Shown here in pieces: positions 25,848 to 35,058 of a stretch of DNA of 64,000 bases (the stretch's first letter is position 1; each line of letters opens with the position of its first letter). A program made the translations under genes and the position numbers. This stretch comes from Cohnella baijiui (GTDB lineage: Bacteria > Bacillota > Bacilli > Paenibacillales > Paenibacillaceae), in NCBI RefSeq assembly GCF_020731285.1, contig NZ_JAJFOW010000005.1:1-64000 (forward strand), read 5' to 3'. Under the pieces are notes generated by a model, which was not told where the DNA came from, did not search any database, and saw only the letters and a list, made by a program, of their open reading frames with translations.

Positions 25848-27032
25848 ATGCGAGTGCTCCATACGGCGGACTGGCACTTCGGGCGGACGCTCGAAGGGCG
25901 CAGCCGAATGGCCGAGCAGGAGGAATTCGTCGACGAGCTGGTACGCGTCGCGCAAGAGGAAGAAGCAGATCTCGTGCTCGTCGCCGGCGATGTTTACGAC
26001 TCCGTGAACCCCCCTGCGGCGGCTGAAGAACTGTACTACGACGCGCTCGCCCGGCTGTCCGACGGCGGACGGCGCGCGGTGGCCGTCATCGCCGGCAACC
26101 ACGATCATCCGGATCGCGTGGCCGCGGCGACCCCGCTCGCGGCGCGCCACGGCGTCAGGCTCGTCGGCCTGCCTCAAGCGGAGCCGATCCGTGTCGGTGT
26201 CGCCCGTACTGGCGAAGTAGCCGTCATCGCAGCGCTGCCATACCCGTCGGAAGCGCGGCTGAACGAACTGCTCCACGCCGCGATGGACGAGGAGGGGTTG
26301 CGAGCGGCCTATTCCGACCGCGTCGGCCGGCTGATGCGGGGGATGGGGGCCGCTTTCCAGCCCGATACGGTGAATTTGGCGATGAGCCACATCTACGTGC
26401 TCGGCGGCCGGGAAACCGAATCGGAACGCCCGATCCAGGTCGGCGGCGCGTATACGATCGATCCTTCGGCTTTGCGGATCGGGCAGCAGTACACGGCGCT
26501 CGGACACTTGCACCGTCCGCAGCGAGTGGCGGGGGACGAGACGATCCGCTATAGCGGCTCTCCGCTCGGCTACAGCTTTTCGGAGGCGGGGCAGGCGAAG
26601 TCCGTCATCGTGTTCGACGCGGCGCCGGGCGTCGCGGTCGAACCGCGGGAGGTGCCGCTCTCCTGCGGCAGGCCGCTAGTCCGATGGCAGGCGCAGGGCG
26701 GTCTCGCCGACGTACACCGGTGGCTGGACGAGAAGCGGGATCCGGACGCCTGGATCGAGCTGGAGCTGTGGCTGACGGAGGCGCTCACGCTGGAGCAGAT
26801 CGGCGCGCTGCGGACGAGCTGCGAAGGCTTGTTGCAGATTCGGCCCGTCTATGCGGCGCAGGACCGGGAGGAGGGCGAGGCCCGCGCCGAGCGGGGCGGT
26901 TTGCCGCCGGAGGAGCTGTTCCGCCGGTTTTACCGCCGCCAGACCAACGGCGGGGAAGCCGACGAGGCGCTCGTCGGGCTGTTTCTGGAGCTGATCCAAG
27001 GCGACGCGGAGAGGGAGGAGGACGAGGCATGA
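25848..27032 (+). CDS. sbcD: Nuclease subunit SbcD (Mre11-type)
   Basis: A 394-residue manganese-dependent phosphoesterase. All metal-binding motifs are visible: HTADWHFGRTL, VLVAGDVYDS, VIAGNHDHPDR, MSHIYVLGG and ALGHLHRPQ. With SbcC it forms the complex that cleaves hairpins and protein-blocked DNA ends. GAAGGGAGG precedes the ATG at 25848. It begins 19 bp after addA and its TGA overlaps the ATG of sbcC, so addB, addA, sbcD and sbcC act as one translational unit. Confidence 0.96.
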   Translation: MRVLHTADWHFGRTLEGRSRMAEQEEFVDELVRVAQEEEADLVLVAGDVYDSVNPPAAAEELYYDALARLSDGGRRAVAVIAGNHDHPDRVAAATPLAARHGVRLVGLPQAEPIRVGVARTGEVAVIAALPYPSEARLNELLHAAMDEEGLRAAYSDRVGRLMRGMGAAFQPDTVNLAMSHIYVLGGRETESERPIQVGGAYTIDPSALRIGQQYTALGHLHRPQRVAGDETIRYSGSPLGYSFSEAGQAKSVIVFDAAPGVAVEPREVPLSCGRPLVRWQAQGGLADVHRWLDEKRDPDAWIELELWLTEALTLEQIGALRTSCEGLLQIRPVYAAQDREEGEARAERGGLPPEELFRRFYRRQTNGGEADEALVGLFLELIQGDAEREEDEA

Positions 27033-30000
27033 AGCCGATCTTGCTGGAGCTGGCGGGCATTCAGAGCTACAGGGAAAAGCAGACGGTCGACTTCGAGCGG
27101 CTCTGCCAGGGCGGCGTATTCGGCATTTTCGGCCCGACGGGCAGCGGCAAGTCTTCGATCCTCGACGCGATGACGCTGGCGCTCTACGGACGGGTGGAAC
27201 GCGCCCCCAAGGGGACGCAAGGCATCCTGAACGGCGCGGAGAGCAAGCTCTCCGTCGCGATGACGTTCGAGCTGTCGGGCGCGGGAGAGCGACTGCGCTA
27301 CCGGGTCGAGCGACAGTACAAGCGGGCCGGCGAAGTCGCCGTCCATGGCGCGCTTTGTCGGCTCATCGAGCTGACCCCGGACGGCGAACGGGTGCTTGCC
27401 GACAAGCAGTCCGAGGTAGACGCGGAAGTGGAGCGGCTCATCGGCTTGACGATGACCGACTTCACCCGCGCCGTCGTCCTGCCGCAAGGCAAGTTCGCCG
27501 AATTTCTAACGCTCGCAGGCAAGGACCGGCGCCAGATGCTGCAGCGGCTGTTCCGGCTGGAGCGCTACGGAGACGCGCTCGCCGCCCGGTTGTCCGCCCG
27601 CGGCGAAGGCGTGCGCGTTCAGCTCAAGGAGACGGAGGCCGAGCAACTGGGGCTGGGAGACGCTTCGCCGGAAGCGATCGCCGCGGCAAACGAAAGACTG
27701 CAGGAAGCCCGCCGGGAGTCGGCGGGGCTGCGGTCCTCGCTGACTGAAGCGGAAAGCGCGCACGAGGCGCTCGGCCGCCGCCGCGAGCGGCAGCTGGAGC
27801 TGCGCCGCGTGGAGGCCGAGTGGGCGGCGCTCGCCCGCCAGGCGCCCGACATCGCCGAGCAAGAAGGGGCGGCCGCCCGGCTCGATCGCGCGGCCCAGGC
27901 GCTGCCCGCGCTCGGCGATGCAGACGAGGCCGAGCGCGAGCTGGCGGCGCGGACCCGCGAGCGCGAAGCGGCGCTGGCGGGCGCCGAGATCCAGGCGGAG
28001 CGCGCCGCAGCCGCGGCGGCGGCTTGGGAAGCCGCCCAGGCCGCTTCGGCGGCGGAAGAGCCCGCGCTGATCGGGCGGCTGGAACGGCTCGAGCAAGCCG
28101 TGCAGCTCGAGGAGGAGGCGCGGCGCTGGGAAGCCCAATGGACGGAAGCGGCCGCCGCGCTGACCGAAGGCGAGCAGCGCGGGCGGACGTTGGAGGAGCG
28201 GTACGCGCATACGGGCGAGCGGCTGCGCCAGGCGCGGGACAAGCAGCAGCGCCTGCGCACCGAGTGGGAGGCGCTGCAACCGCAGGCCGAGGCGTACAGC
28301 CGGCTGCAGGCGGCTTCCGCGCGCAAGCGGGAGGCGGACGCGGCCGCATCCGCCGCGGCGGATGCACGCCGCGAAGCCGAGGAGCGCAAACGCAAGGAAG
28401 GGGAAGCCGCCGACAGGCTGCGGCGCGCGGAGACGGCGCTGCGGGAGGCCGATGCCGAAGGTGTTTCGCTATACGAGGTGTGGGGCGAAGCCGTTCGCCT
28501 GCTGCGGAGCTTCGACGGCGCGCTAGGCGAGGCGGCTTCCGCCGCCGGCGCGGCCGCGGAACGCGAAGCGGCGCTGTCCGCCGCGGCGCGTCTGGCCGAA
28601 GGCTTGGCGCCGGGGGATGCCTGCCCCGTCTGCGGCAGCCACGACCATCCCGCGCCGGCTGCTGTCCATGCGCCTCGGGAGGACGCGGACGCTTGGGCGG
28701 TGCTGATTCGCGAGACGGACGCGCTGCGGCGCGAGATGTCCGATGCCCTCGGCCGGGCCGACTGGCACCGGACGCGGCTGGGCTCGCTTCGCGCGGATCG
28801 GTCCGAGCCAGAGCCGACTGCGCAGGCGCGGGAGGCGGCGGCCGCCAAATCGGCGTGGACGCAGGCCGCCGCAGCGCTCGCGGATTCGGACGCGGCCGCC
28901 TTCGCGGCGGCGGACGGCCTGGATGCCTGGCGCGTGCGCTTCGAGGCGCTGCGCGAGGCGTGGAATGGTTGGCGCAGCGAGCCGGAGCGACTCGCGGACC
29001 GGCAATCGGCGTGGGAAGCGGCTGCGGGCGCCGCCGCGCGCGAGCGGGACGTCGCCGCCGAAGCGGCCGCCACGGCGGCGGAAACGCTGGGAACGGCGCT
29101 GGCGAAGCTGCATTCGCACGAGCAAGCGGAGGCGGCGGCCCGGCAAAGCTGGTCGGAGACGTATCCCGACCTGACGCCGGAAGGCGTCGAAGCGGCTGCA
29201 GCTAGCGCGGCTCAAGCGGAGGAGGCTTCGCGCGAGCTTCGCAAGCGGCTAGATACGAGCGTTACGTTCATCGACGAGCAGGAGGCGACGCTGCGGGGTC
29301 TCGAGCGGGAGCGGCACGAGCTGGCCGTCCGCCTGGCGGATTCGCGCGCGCGCGCGGAAAGCCTCGCGGCGAACCGAGAGGGCGCCCTCGCCAAGCTGCG
29401 CGAGTGGACCGGCGGTACGCCCGCCGCGACGCTGCGCGCGCAGGCCCAGGAGCGGCTCGCCGCGCTGCGGTCCGCGTTCCGCGAGGCAAAGGAAGCGCAC
29501 GAGGCGGCCTACCGGGCGCTGCAGGAGGCGGAGGCCGCCCGGACGTCGGCGCAGGAGCGGGCGCTGTCCGCCCTCGCCTCGCGGGAGCGGACGGCGACCC
29601 GGCTGCGGGAAACGCTGGCCGCCTGCGGCTTCGGCGAGGCGGACGAGGTCCGCGCGTTGGCGCCGCGCATCGGCGAAGCGGCCGCGCTGAAGGCGCGGAT
29701 CGCCGCTTTCCGCCAACAGGAGCAGCAGCTCGCCGGCCAGCTGGAGCTCTTGCGCGGTCAGGTCACAGGCGAGCAGGTCGCCGAGGCCGACTGGACCGCG
29801 AGCGCCGAGCGGCTCGCCGCCCTGCGCGAAGCGGCCGAAGCCGGCGCCGCGGCGGTCGCCAAAGCCGAACGCGACGCGGAGGATCTCGCCGCCCGGCGGG
29901 GGCGCTGGGAAGCGCTCGAGACGCGTCGGCTGGCTCTTGCGTCCGACCAGGCCCGGCTGGCGCAGCTGCAGTCCGTCTTCCGCGGCAACGCCTTCGTCGA

Positions 30001-30448
30001 ATACATCGCCGAAGAGCAGCTCGAGCAAGTGTGCCGCACCGCGTCGGAGCGGCTCGGCTTCCTGACGCGCAGAAGGTATGCGCTGGAGGTGGACGCGTCC
30101 GGGGGCTTCGTCATCCGCGACGATGCGAACGGCGAATTGCGGCGACCGGTATCGACGCTGTCCGGCGGCGAGACGTTCCTGACTTCGCTCGCGCTGGCGC
30201 TGGCGCTGTCCGCGCAAATCCAGCTGCGGGGCCGATATCCGCTGCAGTTCTTTTTCCTGGACGAAGGGTTCGGTACGTTGGACCAGGAACTGCTCGACAC
30301 GGTCGTGACGTCGCTGGAGAAGCTTCAGCAGGACGAGCTGGCCGTGGGCGTCATTAGCCACGTGCCGGAGCTGCAAGCGCGATTGCCCAGACGCCTGCTC
30401 GTCTCTCCGGCGGAACCTGGCGGCAGGGGCAGCCGTATCACTTACTGA
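27029..30448 (+). CDS. sbcC: ATPase subunit SbcC (Rad50-type)
   Basis: A 1139-residue SMC-like ATPase. The N-terminal head has Walker A IFGPTGSGKSSILDAM. Two long Ala/Glu/Arg-rich coiled-coil arms flank a zinc hook, CPVC at residues 532-535 (GDACPVCGSHDHPAP). The C-terminal head carries the signature STLSGGETFLTSLALALALS and Walker B FFFLDEGFGTLD. The arms are unusually alanine-rich, in line with local base composition. The start overlaps the sbcD stop. Confidence 0.96.
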   Translation: MKPILLELAGIQSYREKQTVDFERLCQGGVFGIFGPTGSGKSSILDAMTLALYGRVERAPKGTQGILNGAESKLSVAMTFELSGAGERLRYRVERQYKRAGEVAVHGALCRLIELTPDGERVLADKQSEVDAEVERLIGLTMTDFTRAVVLPQGKFAEFLTLAGKDRRQMLQRLFRLERYGDALAARLSARGEGVRVQLKETEAEQLGLGDASPEAIAAANERLQEARRESAGLRSSLTEAESAHEALGRRRERQLELRRVEAEWAALARQAPDIAEQEGAAARLDRAAQALPALGDADEAERELAARTREREAALAGAEIQAERAAAAAAAWEAAQAASAAEEPALIGRLERLEQAVQLEEEARRWEAQWTEAAAALTEGEQRGRTLEERYAHTGERLRQARDKQQRLRTEWEALQPQAEAYSRLQAASARKREADAAASAAADARREAEERKRKEGEAADRLRRAETALREADAEGVSLYEVWGEAVRLLRSFDGALGEAASAAGAAAEREAALSAAARLAEGLAPGDACPVCGSHDHPAPAAVHAPREDADAWAVLIRETDALRREMSDALGRADWHRTRLGSLRADRSEPEPTAQAREAAAAKSAWTQAAAALADSDAAAFAAADGLDAWRVRFEALREAWNGWRSEPERLADRQSAWEAAAGAAARERDVAAEAAATAAETLGTALAKLHSHEQAEAAARQSWSETYPDLTPEGVEAAAASAAQAEEASRELRKRLDTSVTFIDEQEATLRGLERERHELAVRLADSRARAESLAANREGALAKLREWTGGTPAATLRAQAQERLAALRSAFREAKEAHEAAYRALQEAEAARTSAQERALSALASRERTATRLRETLAACGFGEADEVRALAPRIGEAAALKARIAAFRQQEQQLAGQLELLRGQVTGEQVAEADWTASAERLAALREAAEAGAAAVAKAERDAEDLAARRGRWEALETRRLALASDQARLAQLQSVFRGNAFVEYIAEEQLEQVCRTASERLGFLTRRRYALEVDASGGFVIRDDANGELRRPVSTLSGGETFLTSLALALALSAQIQLRGRYPLQFFFLDEGFGTLDQELLDTVVTSLEKLQQDELAVGVISHVPELQARLPRRLLVSPAEPGGRGSRITY

Positions 30449-30472
30449 CGATTCGCTAGCGATAGGAGAGTA

Positions 30473-31078
30473 ATGAAAACGATGACCACCGGAAAACGAA
30501 CTTACACCGTCCCGATTCTGCTGATTTTGCTGACGCTGATGGCCATCCTGATCGTCGTGCTGTTTTCGCGGCTGCTGCTGGACAACCAGTCGCTCAAGAC
30601 GGAGCGGGGCCACCGTCTGGCCGAGCGGTACGCCAGCTGCCAATCGTATGCGAACGCGCTGGAGGAATACGCGTCCGGAATGCTCTCGGCGAAGGATGAA
30701 GGGAGCCGGATGGCAGCTCAAGCGCTTCAGGGCGGATTGGGTCCGACGGGCGACGAATGCCGCGGGCTCCTCTACGAAGCGGGCATCCGCGCCGGCGCTT
30801 CCAAGGAAGAGGCGCTGAACGGCGCCGCGCAGCCGATCGCCGCGATCCGGGAAAAGCTCGATCCGATCGGCAAACAAGGCGGAGAACCCGCCGCAGCCGA
30901 CCGCAAGACGCTCGAAACGATCCACGGCGGCGCCGTCGAGCTGCAGCAAACGCTGCAAAGCTATGCCGTCCCGACGGGAGATCAGCGTTACCGGCAAATG
31001 CAGGCGGGCGTCGAATGGCTTCCAGTCGCCCGGCAGGCGCTGAACCAGCTGCAGCAGCTGGCCGCCGGCCTCGAATGA
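30473..31078 (+). CDS. Membrane-anchored protein of unknown function
   Basis: A 201-residue protein with one N-terminal transmembrane segment (about residues 12-34, VPILLILLTLMAILIVVLF) after a short basic head. The remainder (LAERYASCQSYANALEEY, then a Gln/Ala-rich tail) is predicted to be helical and outside the membrane. I recognise no family. GATAGGAGAG precedes the ATG. It sits 24 bp after sbcC and is probably the last gene of that transcript, which does not by itself imply a repair role. Confidence 0.7.
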   Translation: MKTMTTGKRTYTVPILLILLTLMAILIVVLFSRLLLDNQSLKTERGHRLAERYASCQSYANALEEYASGMLSAKDEGSRMAAQALQGGLGPTGDECRGLLYEAGIRAGASKEEALNGAAQPIAAIREKLDPIGKQGGEPAAADRKTLETIHGGAVELQQTLQSYAVPTGDQRYRQMQAGVEWLPVARQALNQLQQLAAGLE

Positions 31079-31224
31079 CGGACGCGTCCCGCCCGAAGCG
31101 CCGGACGATATAGCGGAGCGTACGTAGAGAAGGGGCGAAGCAACCTTCCGGCGTTCCTTTCATCGTCCGGCTATCGCGATCTTCCGACGTCAGCCGAGAT
31201 CGTCGCCTTTTGTCGGGATTTGCG

Positions 31225-31255
31225 TTGGACGCGCCCGGGTCGAATGCGTTAGAAT
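31225..31255 (+). promoter_or_regulatory. Possible promoter for the HIT gene
   Basis: TTGGAC (31225-31230), a 19-bp spacer and TAGAAT (31250-31255). The hexamers are good but the spacer is long. Confidence 0.4.
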
Positions 31256-31293
31256 GGAAGAAAGCTCAGGTTACTTGTTGGAGGTTGTACATA

Positions 31294-31644
31294 ATGGATT
31301 GCCTGTTCTGCAAGATCGTGCAAGGAACGATCCCGTCGACCAAGGTCTACGAGGACGACCGCGTGCTCGCGTTCAAGGACATTCAGCCGCAGGCGCCCGT
31401 CCATCTGCTGGTCATCCCGAAAAAGCATATCGCCACGCTGAACGACGCCGAGCCTGCCGACGCGGAGCTGCTCGGGCACGCGGTGCTGACCGCGCAGCGG
31501 ATCGCCCGGGAAGCGGGGCTGTCCGAGAGCGGATACCGGCTGATCAACAACTGCGGATCCGACGGCGGGCAAGTCGTGTTTCATGTGCATTTCCACGTGC
31601 TGGGCGGGGAAAAACTGGGGCCCCTCAACGTTCCCTCCGCGTAA
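31294..31644 (+). CDS. HIT-family nucleotide hydrolase (HinT-like)
   Basis: A 116-residue histidine-triad protein. CLFCKIVQGTIPSTKVYEDD opens the fold and VFHVHFHVLGG carries the HxHxH active site near residues 97-101. Relatives hydrolyse adenosine phosphoramidates and aminoacyl-adenylates. Two cysteines at the N-terminus (CLFC) match the zinc-binding variety. The ATG follows GGAGGT. It stands alone between the repair operon and rpsU. Confidence 0.93.
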   Translation: MDCLFCKIVQGTIPSTKVYEDDRVLAFKDIQPQAPVHLLVIPKKHIATLNDAEPADAELLGHAVLTAQRIAREAGLSESGYRLINNCGSDGGQVVFHVHFHVLGGEKLGPLNVPSA

Positions 31645-31678
31645 GCGTAGGATGCGAACCTCGTTCGATGGGCGGAAG

Positions 31679-31708
31679 TTGACACTCCCTTTCTCCATCA
31701 CCTATAAT
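31679..31708 (+). promoter_or_regulatory. Sigma-A promoter of rpsU-yqeY
   Basis: Consensus TTGACA (31679-31684) and TATAAT (31703-31708) separated by 18 bp, the strongest-looking housekeeping promoter in the window. This fits the high output needed for a ribosomal protein. Confidence 0.92.
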
Positions 31709-31758
31709 GAGGTTTGATAACCGTGTGTTGTGGTCTGTTCCGGAGGGAGGGAAAACAG

Positions 31759-31932
31759 GTGTCCGAAACGAAAGTTCGCAAAAATGAAACACTCGACGCT
31801 GCACTCCGCCGCTTTAAGCGTTCGATCGCAAAAGACGGCGTTCTCGCGGAACTGAAGAAACGCAAGCACTACGAGAAACCGAGCGTAAAGCGGAAAAAGA
31901 AATCCGAGGCTGCTCGTAAACGCAAGTTCTAG
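31759..31932 (+). CDS. rpsU: Ribosomal protein bS21
   Basis: A 57-residue basic protein of the 30S subunit. [20 protein letters not shown] and the Lys/Arg-rich tail [14 protein letters not shown] are typical of Firmicute S21. It starts with GTG at 31759 behind GGAGGGAGG. A strong promoter precedes it and yqeY follows 15 bp later. Confidence 0.97.
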   Translation: MSETKVRKNETLDAALRRFKRSIAKDGVLAELKKRKHYEKPSVKRKKKSEAARKRKF

Positions 31933-31947
31933 GAGGAATTTCGCAAT

Positions 31948-32391
31948 ATGAACCTCGCGGACCGTTTGAACGAAGACATGAAGCAGGCGATGAGGTCGCA
32001 GGACAAATTTCGTCTGACCACCATTCGCATGATTCGTGCGGCGGTCAAGAATCAAGAGATTGAGCTGCGCCGCCCGCTTGAGGATAACGAAGTGCTTGAT
32101 ATTCTGAGCCGCGAAGTCAAACAACGCAAAGATTCCCTCCAGGAATTCGGCAAAGCGGGCCGCGACGATCTCGCATCGACCGTAGCCTCAGAAATTGACA
32201 TCATTACCGAGTACCTTCCCCAGCAGCTGGACGAAGAAGAAATCAAAGCCATCGTTACACAGACCATTCAAGAAACCGGTGCTTCTTCCAAAGCCGATAT
32301 GGGTAAGTTAATGGGCGCGCTAATGCCCAAGGTGAAGGGACGCGCAGACGGCAAGCTCGTCAACCAGATCGTCCAGCAATTTCTGCCATGA
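31948..32391 (+). CDS. yqeY: GatB/YqeY domain protein
   Basis: A 147-residue protein matching YqeY, a free-standing relative of the tRNA-binding tail of the amidotransferase subunit GatB. Visible features are LADRLNEDMKQAMRSQDKFR, RLTTIRMIRAAVKNQEIE and MGKLMGALMPKVKGRADGK. A role with tRNA-dependent amidation is assumed from homology. AGGAGGAA precedes the ATG. It is co-transcribed with rpsU, as in other Bacillales, and ends at a terminator. Confidence 0.95.
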   Translation: MNLADRLNEDMKQAMRSQDKFRLTTIRMIRAAVKNQEIELRRPLEDNEVLDILSREVKQRKDSLQEFGKAGRDDLASTVASEIDIITEYLPQQLDEEEIKAIVTQTIQETGASSKADMGKLMGALMPKVKGRADGKLVNQIVQQFLP

Positions 32392-32409
32392 TTCTCTCGA
32401 GAACGACAG

Positions 32410-32437
32410 GCACTCCCTTTCGGGGGAGTGCTTTTTG
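32410..32437 (+). terminator. Terminator of rpsU-yqeY
   Basis: GCACTCCC and GGGGAGTGC form an 8-9 bp stem with a small loop, followed by TTTTT, 18 bp after the yqeY stop. Confidence 0.93.
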
Positions 32438-32571
32438 CGTTTAGCTGCATCCGATCTGGCAGACAATGAAACCAATGACCTATTTTCACGTACAACATCT
32501 TAAGGAATACGGCACGGCGCCGGCTGTCCGATCAGGACAGCGACAGCAGGCCCGCCGGAAGAAGAGGAGGA

Positions 32572-33981
32572 ATGCCTTTGCGCCATATTTCCGGATTCGG
32601 AAAAGACCCGCTAGGCCGCCGACTTTTATTGTATGCGCTGACATGGATGCTCTTGCTGCTGGCGGCGGTTCCGTTCGTCGGCCCGACGCGCCAGGCCGCC
32701 GCCGAAACGGCGGGTGAAAAGAGCGGGAATGCAGAAGGATACGTCTACGTCATTCCGATTCAGATGGAAGTGGCGAACGGACTGGCCTCCTTCGTCGAAC
32801 GGGCCTTCGCGGAGGCGGAAAAGGCCGGCGCTTCGCTGATCGTCCTCGACATCGACACGCCGGGGGGCAGCCTGACGAGCGCGGAAGACATCGGCAAGCG
32901 CATCCGGTCTTCGAAGGTGGAGACGGTCGCCTTCGTGAGCGGGAAGGCCGCTTCCGCCGGCGCGTATCTCGCGCTGAACGCCGACCGGCTCGTCATGGCG
33001 CCGGGATCGACGATCGGCTCGGCCATGGTCGTGAACGGCAGCGGTCAAGCCGTGGAAAGTCCGAAGATCGTGTCCCACTGGACAAGCGAAATGGTGGCCG
33101 CCGCCGAGTTGAACGGCCGCCGGGCCGATATCGCCGCGGGCATGGTCGATCCGGAACGGACCGTCGAGATGAAGGAGATCGGCCGGACGAAGGCGAAAGG
33201 AGAGATTATTTCGCTATCGGCGGAAGAAGCCCGCAAGGTCGGCTACGCGGACGCGACGGCAGGCTCGATCCGGGAGCTGCTGGCGGAGCAGGGCTTACAG
33301 GACCGCGCGGAGGTTACACTCCATCCGACGATCCTCGAAAAAGTCGCCCAGGTGGTCACCCAGCCGGGCATCACGACGCTGCTCCTCATCCTCGGCATCG
33401 CCGGCGTTTTGATCGAACTGCTCGTTCCGGGCTTCGGCATCCCCGGCATCGTAGGCCTAGCGGCGTTCGGCCTGTATTTCTTCGGTCAAGGGATCGCCGG
33501 CTTCGCCGGCATGGAGTCGATCGTCTTCTTCCTCGTAGGCGTCGTCCTGCTGGTGCTGGAGATGTTCGTGCCGAGCTTCGGCATCCTGGGTCTGCTCGGC
33601 GCGGCGGGGCTCATCGGCGGCATCGTGACGGCCGCCTACGACACGGGAGACGCGCTTCGGTCGCTGGGCTGGGCGCTGCTCGTCGCGCTGGTGCTCGTCG
33701 CGATCGTCGCCTATATTTTCCGCCGCAAAGGCGTCTGGAACCGGTTCATCCTGAAGGAATCGCTGACCGCGGAACAAGGCTACGTGCCGCATGCGGACGC
33801 TAGGGAGAGATGGATCGGCCGGGAAGGCATTGCCTTGTCGCCGCTGCGTCCGGCCGGCATCGCGGAAGTGGACGGCAAGCGGATCGACGTCGTCACGGCG
33901 GGCGGATTCGTGGATCGCGGCCGGGCGGTGCGGGTGACCGCGGTGGACGGCACGCGCATCCTGGTTGAAGAGATTTCCTGA
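32572..33981 (+). CDS. NfeD-like membrane serine protease (YqeZ-like)
   Basis: A 469-residue protein with a signal-like hydrophobic N-terminus (residues 18-46). A ClpP-type protease domain follows, with LIVLDIDTPGGS and the nucleophile motif GKAASAGAYLAL. Four or more transmembrane segments (about residues 265-385) lead to a soluble OB-fold NfeD domain (about 395-469). Long NfeD proteins work next to flotillin-type scaffolds, and floA follows. AGGAGG lies only 1 nt before the ATG but 7 nt before the in-frame TTG at 32578, so the TTG may be the real start. A GCTGTCC/GGACAGC hairpin at 32522-32541 precedes the gene. Confidence 0.9.
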   Translation: MPLRHISGFGKDPLGRRLLLYALTWMLLLLAAVPFVGPTRQAAAETAGEKSGNAEGYVYVIPIQMEVANGLASFVERAFAEAEKAGASLIVLDIDTPGGSLTSAEDIGKRIRSSKVETVAFVSGKAASAGAYLALNADRLVMAPGSTIGSAMVVNGSGQAVESPKIVSHWTSEMVAAAELNGRRADIAAGMVDPERTVEMKEIGRTKAKGEIISLSAEEARKVGYADATAGSIRELLAEQGLQDRAEVTLHPTILEKVAQVVTQPGITTLLLILGIAGVLIELLVPGFGIPGIVGLAAFGLYFFGQGIAGFAGMESIVFFLVGVVLLVLEMFVPSFGILGLLGAAGLIGGIVTAAYDTGDALRSLGWALLVALVLVAIVAYIFRRKGVWNRFILKESLTAEQGYVPHADARERWIGREGIALSPLRPAGIAEVDGKRIDVVTAGGFVDRGRAVRVTAVDGTRILVEEIS

Positions 33982-34057
33982 TAGGGGCTCTTCGAATCGG
34001 GGGGTGAGCGCATTCGCGTTGACCATACTAACTTAATCTTGAATATGGAGGGATTCC

Positions 34058-35053
34058 ATGGGTGCAGACGTTCAATTTTTGATCATCGCCGCCTTGGTTG
34101 TCATCGTGTTAATCGTGTTTTTCAGCTTTTTCCCGTTCATGCTGTGGATATCCGCGCTGGCTTCGGGCGTGCGGATCAGCATCATCACGCTGGTCGCCAT
34201 GCGGCTGCGGCGAGTCATTCCGAGCCGAATCGTCAATCCGCTGATTAAGGCGACGAAAGCCGGCCTGGGCCTGAACATCAACCAGCTCGAAAGCCATTTC
34301 CTCGCCGGAGGCAACGTCGACCGCGTCGTCAACGCCTTGATCGCGGCCCAGCGGGCCAACATCCCGCTCGTTTTCGAACGGGCGGCGGCGATCGACCTTG
34401 CCGGGCGTGATGTGCTCCAAGCCGTGCAGATGAGCGTCAATCCGCGCGTCATCGAAACGCCGATCGTTTCGGCCGTCGCCAAGGACGGCATCGAGGTGAA
34501 AGTAAAGGCGAGGGTCACGGTACGCGCCAATATCGACCGTCTCGTCGGCGGCGCCGGCGAGGAGACGATCATCGCCCGCGTCGGCGAGGGCATCGTTACA
34601 ACCGTGGGCAGCTCGAACTCGCACAAGGATGTCCTGGAAAATCCGGACCTCATTTCGCGCACCGTCCTGAGCAAAGGACTGGATGCGGGGACCGCTTTCG
34701 AGATCCTATCGATCGATATCGCGGACGTCGACGTCGGCAAGAACATCGGCGCCCATCTGCAGACCGAGCAGGCCGAAGCCGACAAGCGCATCGCCCAGGC
34801 GAAGGCCGAAGAACGCCGCGCCATGGCCGTCGCGCAAGAGCAGGAGATGAAGGCGAGAGTCGTCGAGATGCGGGCCAAGGTCGTCGAATCCGAGTCCGAC
34901 GTTCCGCTCGCCATGGCGGAGGCGCTCCGCGGCGGCAAGATGGGCGTCATGGATTACATGAATTTGAAAAATCTCGAAGCCGACACGCATATGCGGGGAT
35001 CGATCGGCGGCCGCACCGACGCGGGCCAGGATGACGGCAAAGGGGAGCGCTGA
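34058..35053 (+). CDS. floA: Flotillin-like protein FloA
   Basis: A 331-residue SPFH scaffold of functional membrane microdomains. The N-terminal hairpin segment (about residues 6-42, [16 protein letters not shown] and [16 protein letters not shown]) anchors it. The PHB-like domain follows, with [20 protein letters not shown] and [21 protein letters not shown] charged coiled coil ([20 protein letters not shown]) completes the family pattern. GGAGGG precedes the ATG. It forms an operon with the NfeD protease upstream and an unknown membrane protein 5 bp downstream. Confidence 0.95.
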   Translation: MGADVQFLIIAALVVIVLIVFFSFFPFMLWISALASGVRISIITLVAMRLRRVIPSRIVNPLIKATKAGLGLNINQLESHFLAGGNVDRVVNALIAAQRANIPLVFERAAAIDLAGRDVLQAVQMSVNPRVIETPIVSAVAKDGIEVKVKARVTVRANIDRLVGGAGEETIIARVGEGIVTTVGSSNSHKDVLENPDLISRTVLSKGLDAGTAFEILSIDIADVDVGKNIGAHLQTEQAEADKRIAQAKAEERRAMAVAQEQEMKARVVEMRAKVVESESDVPLAMAEALRGGKMGVMDYMNLKNLEADTHMRGSIGGRTDAGQDDGKGER

Positions 35054-35058
35054 TCGCC

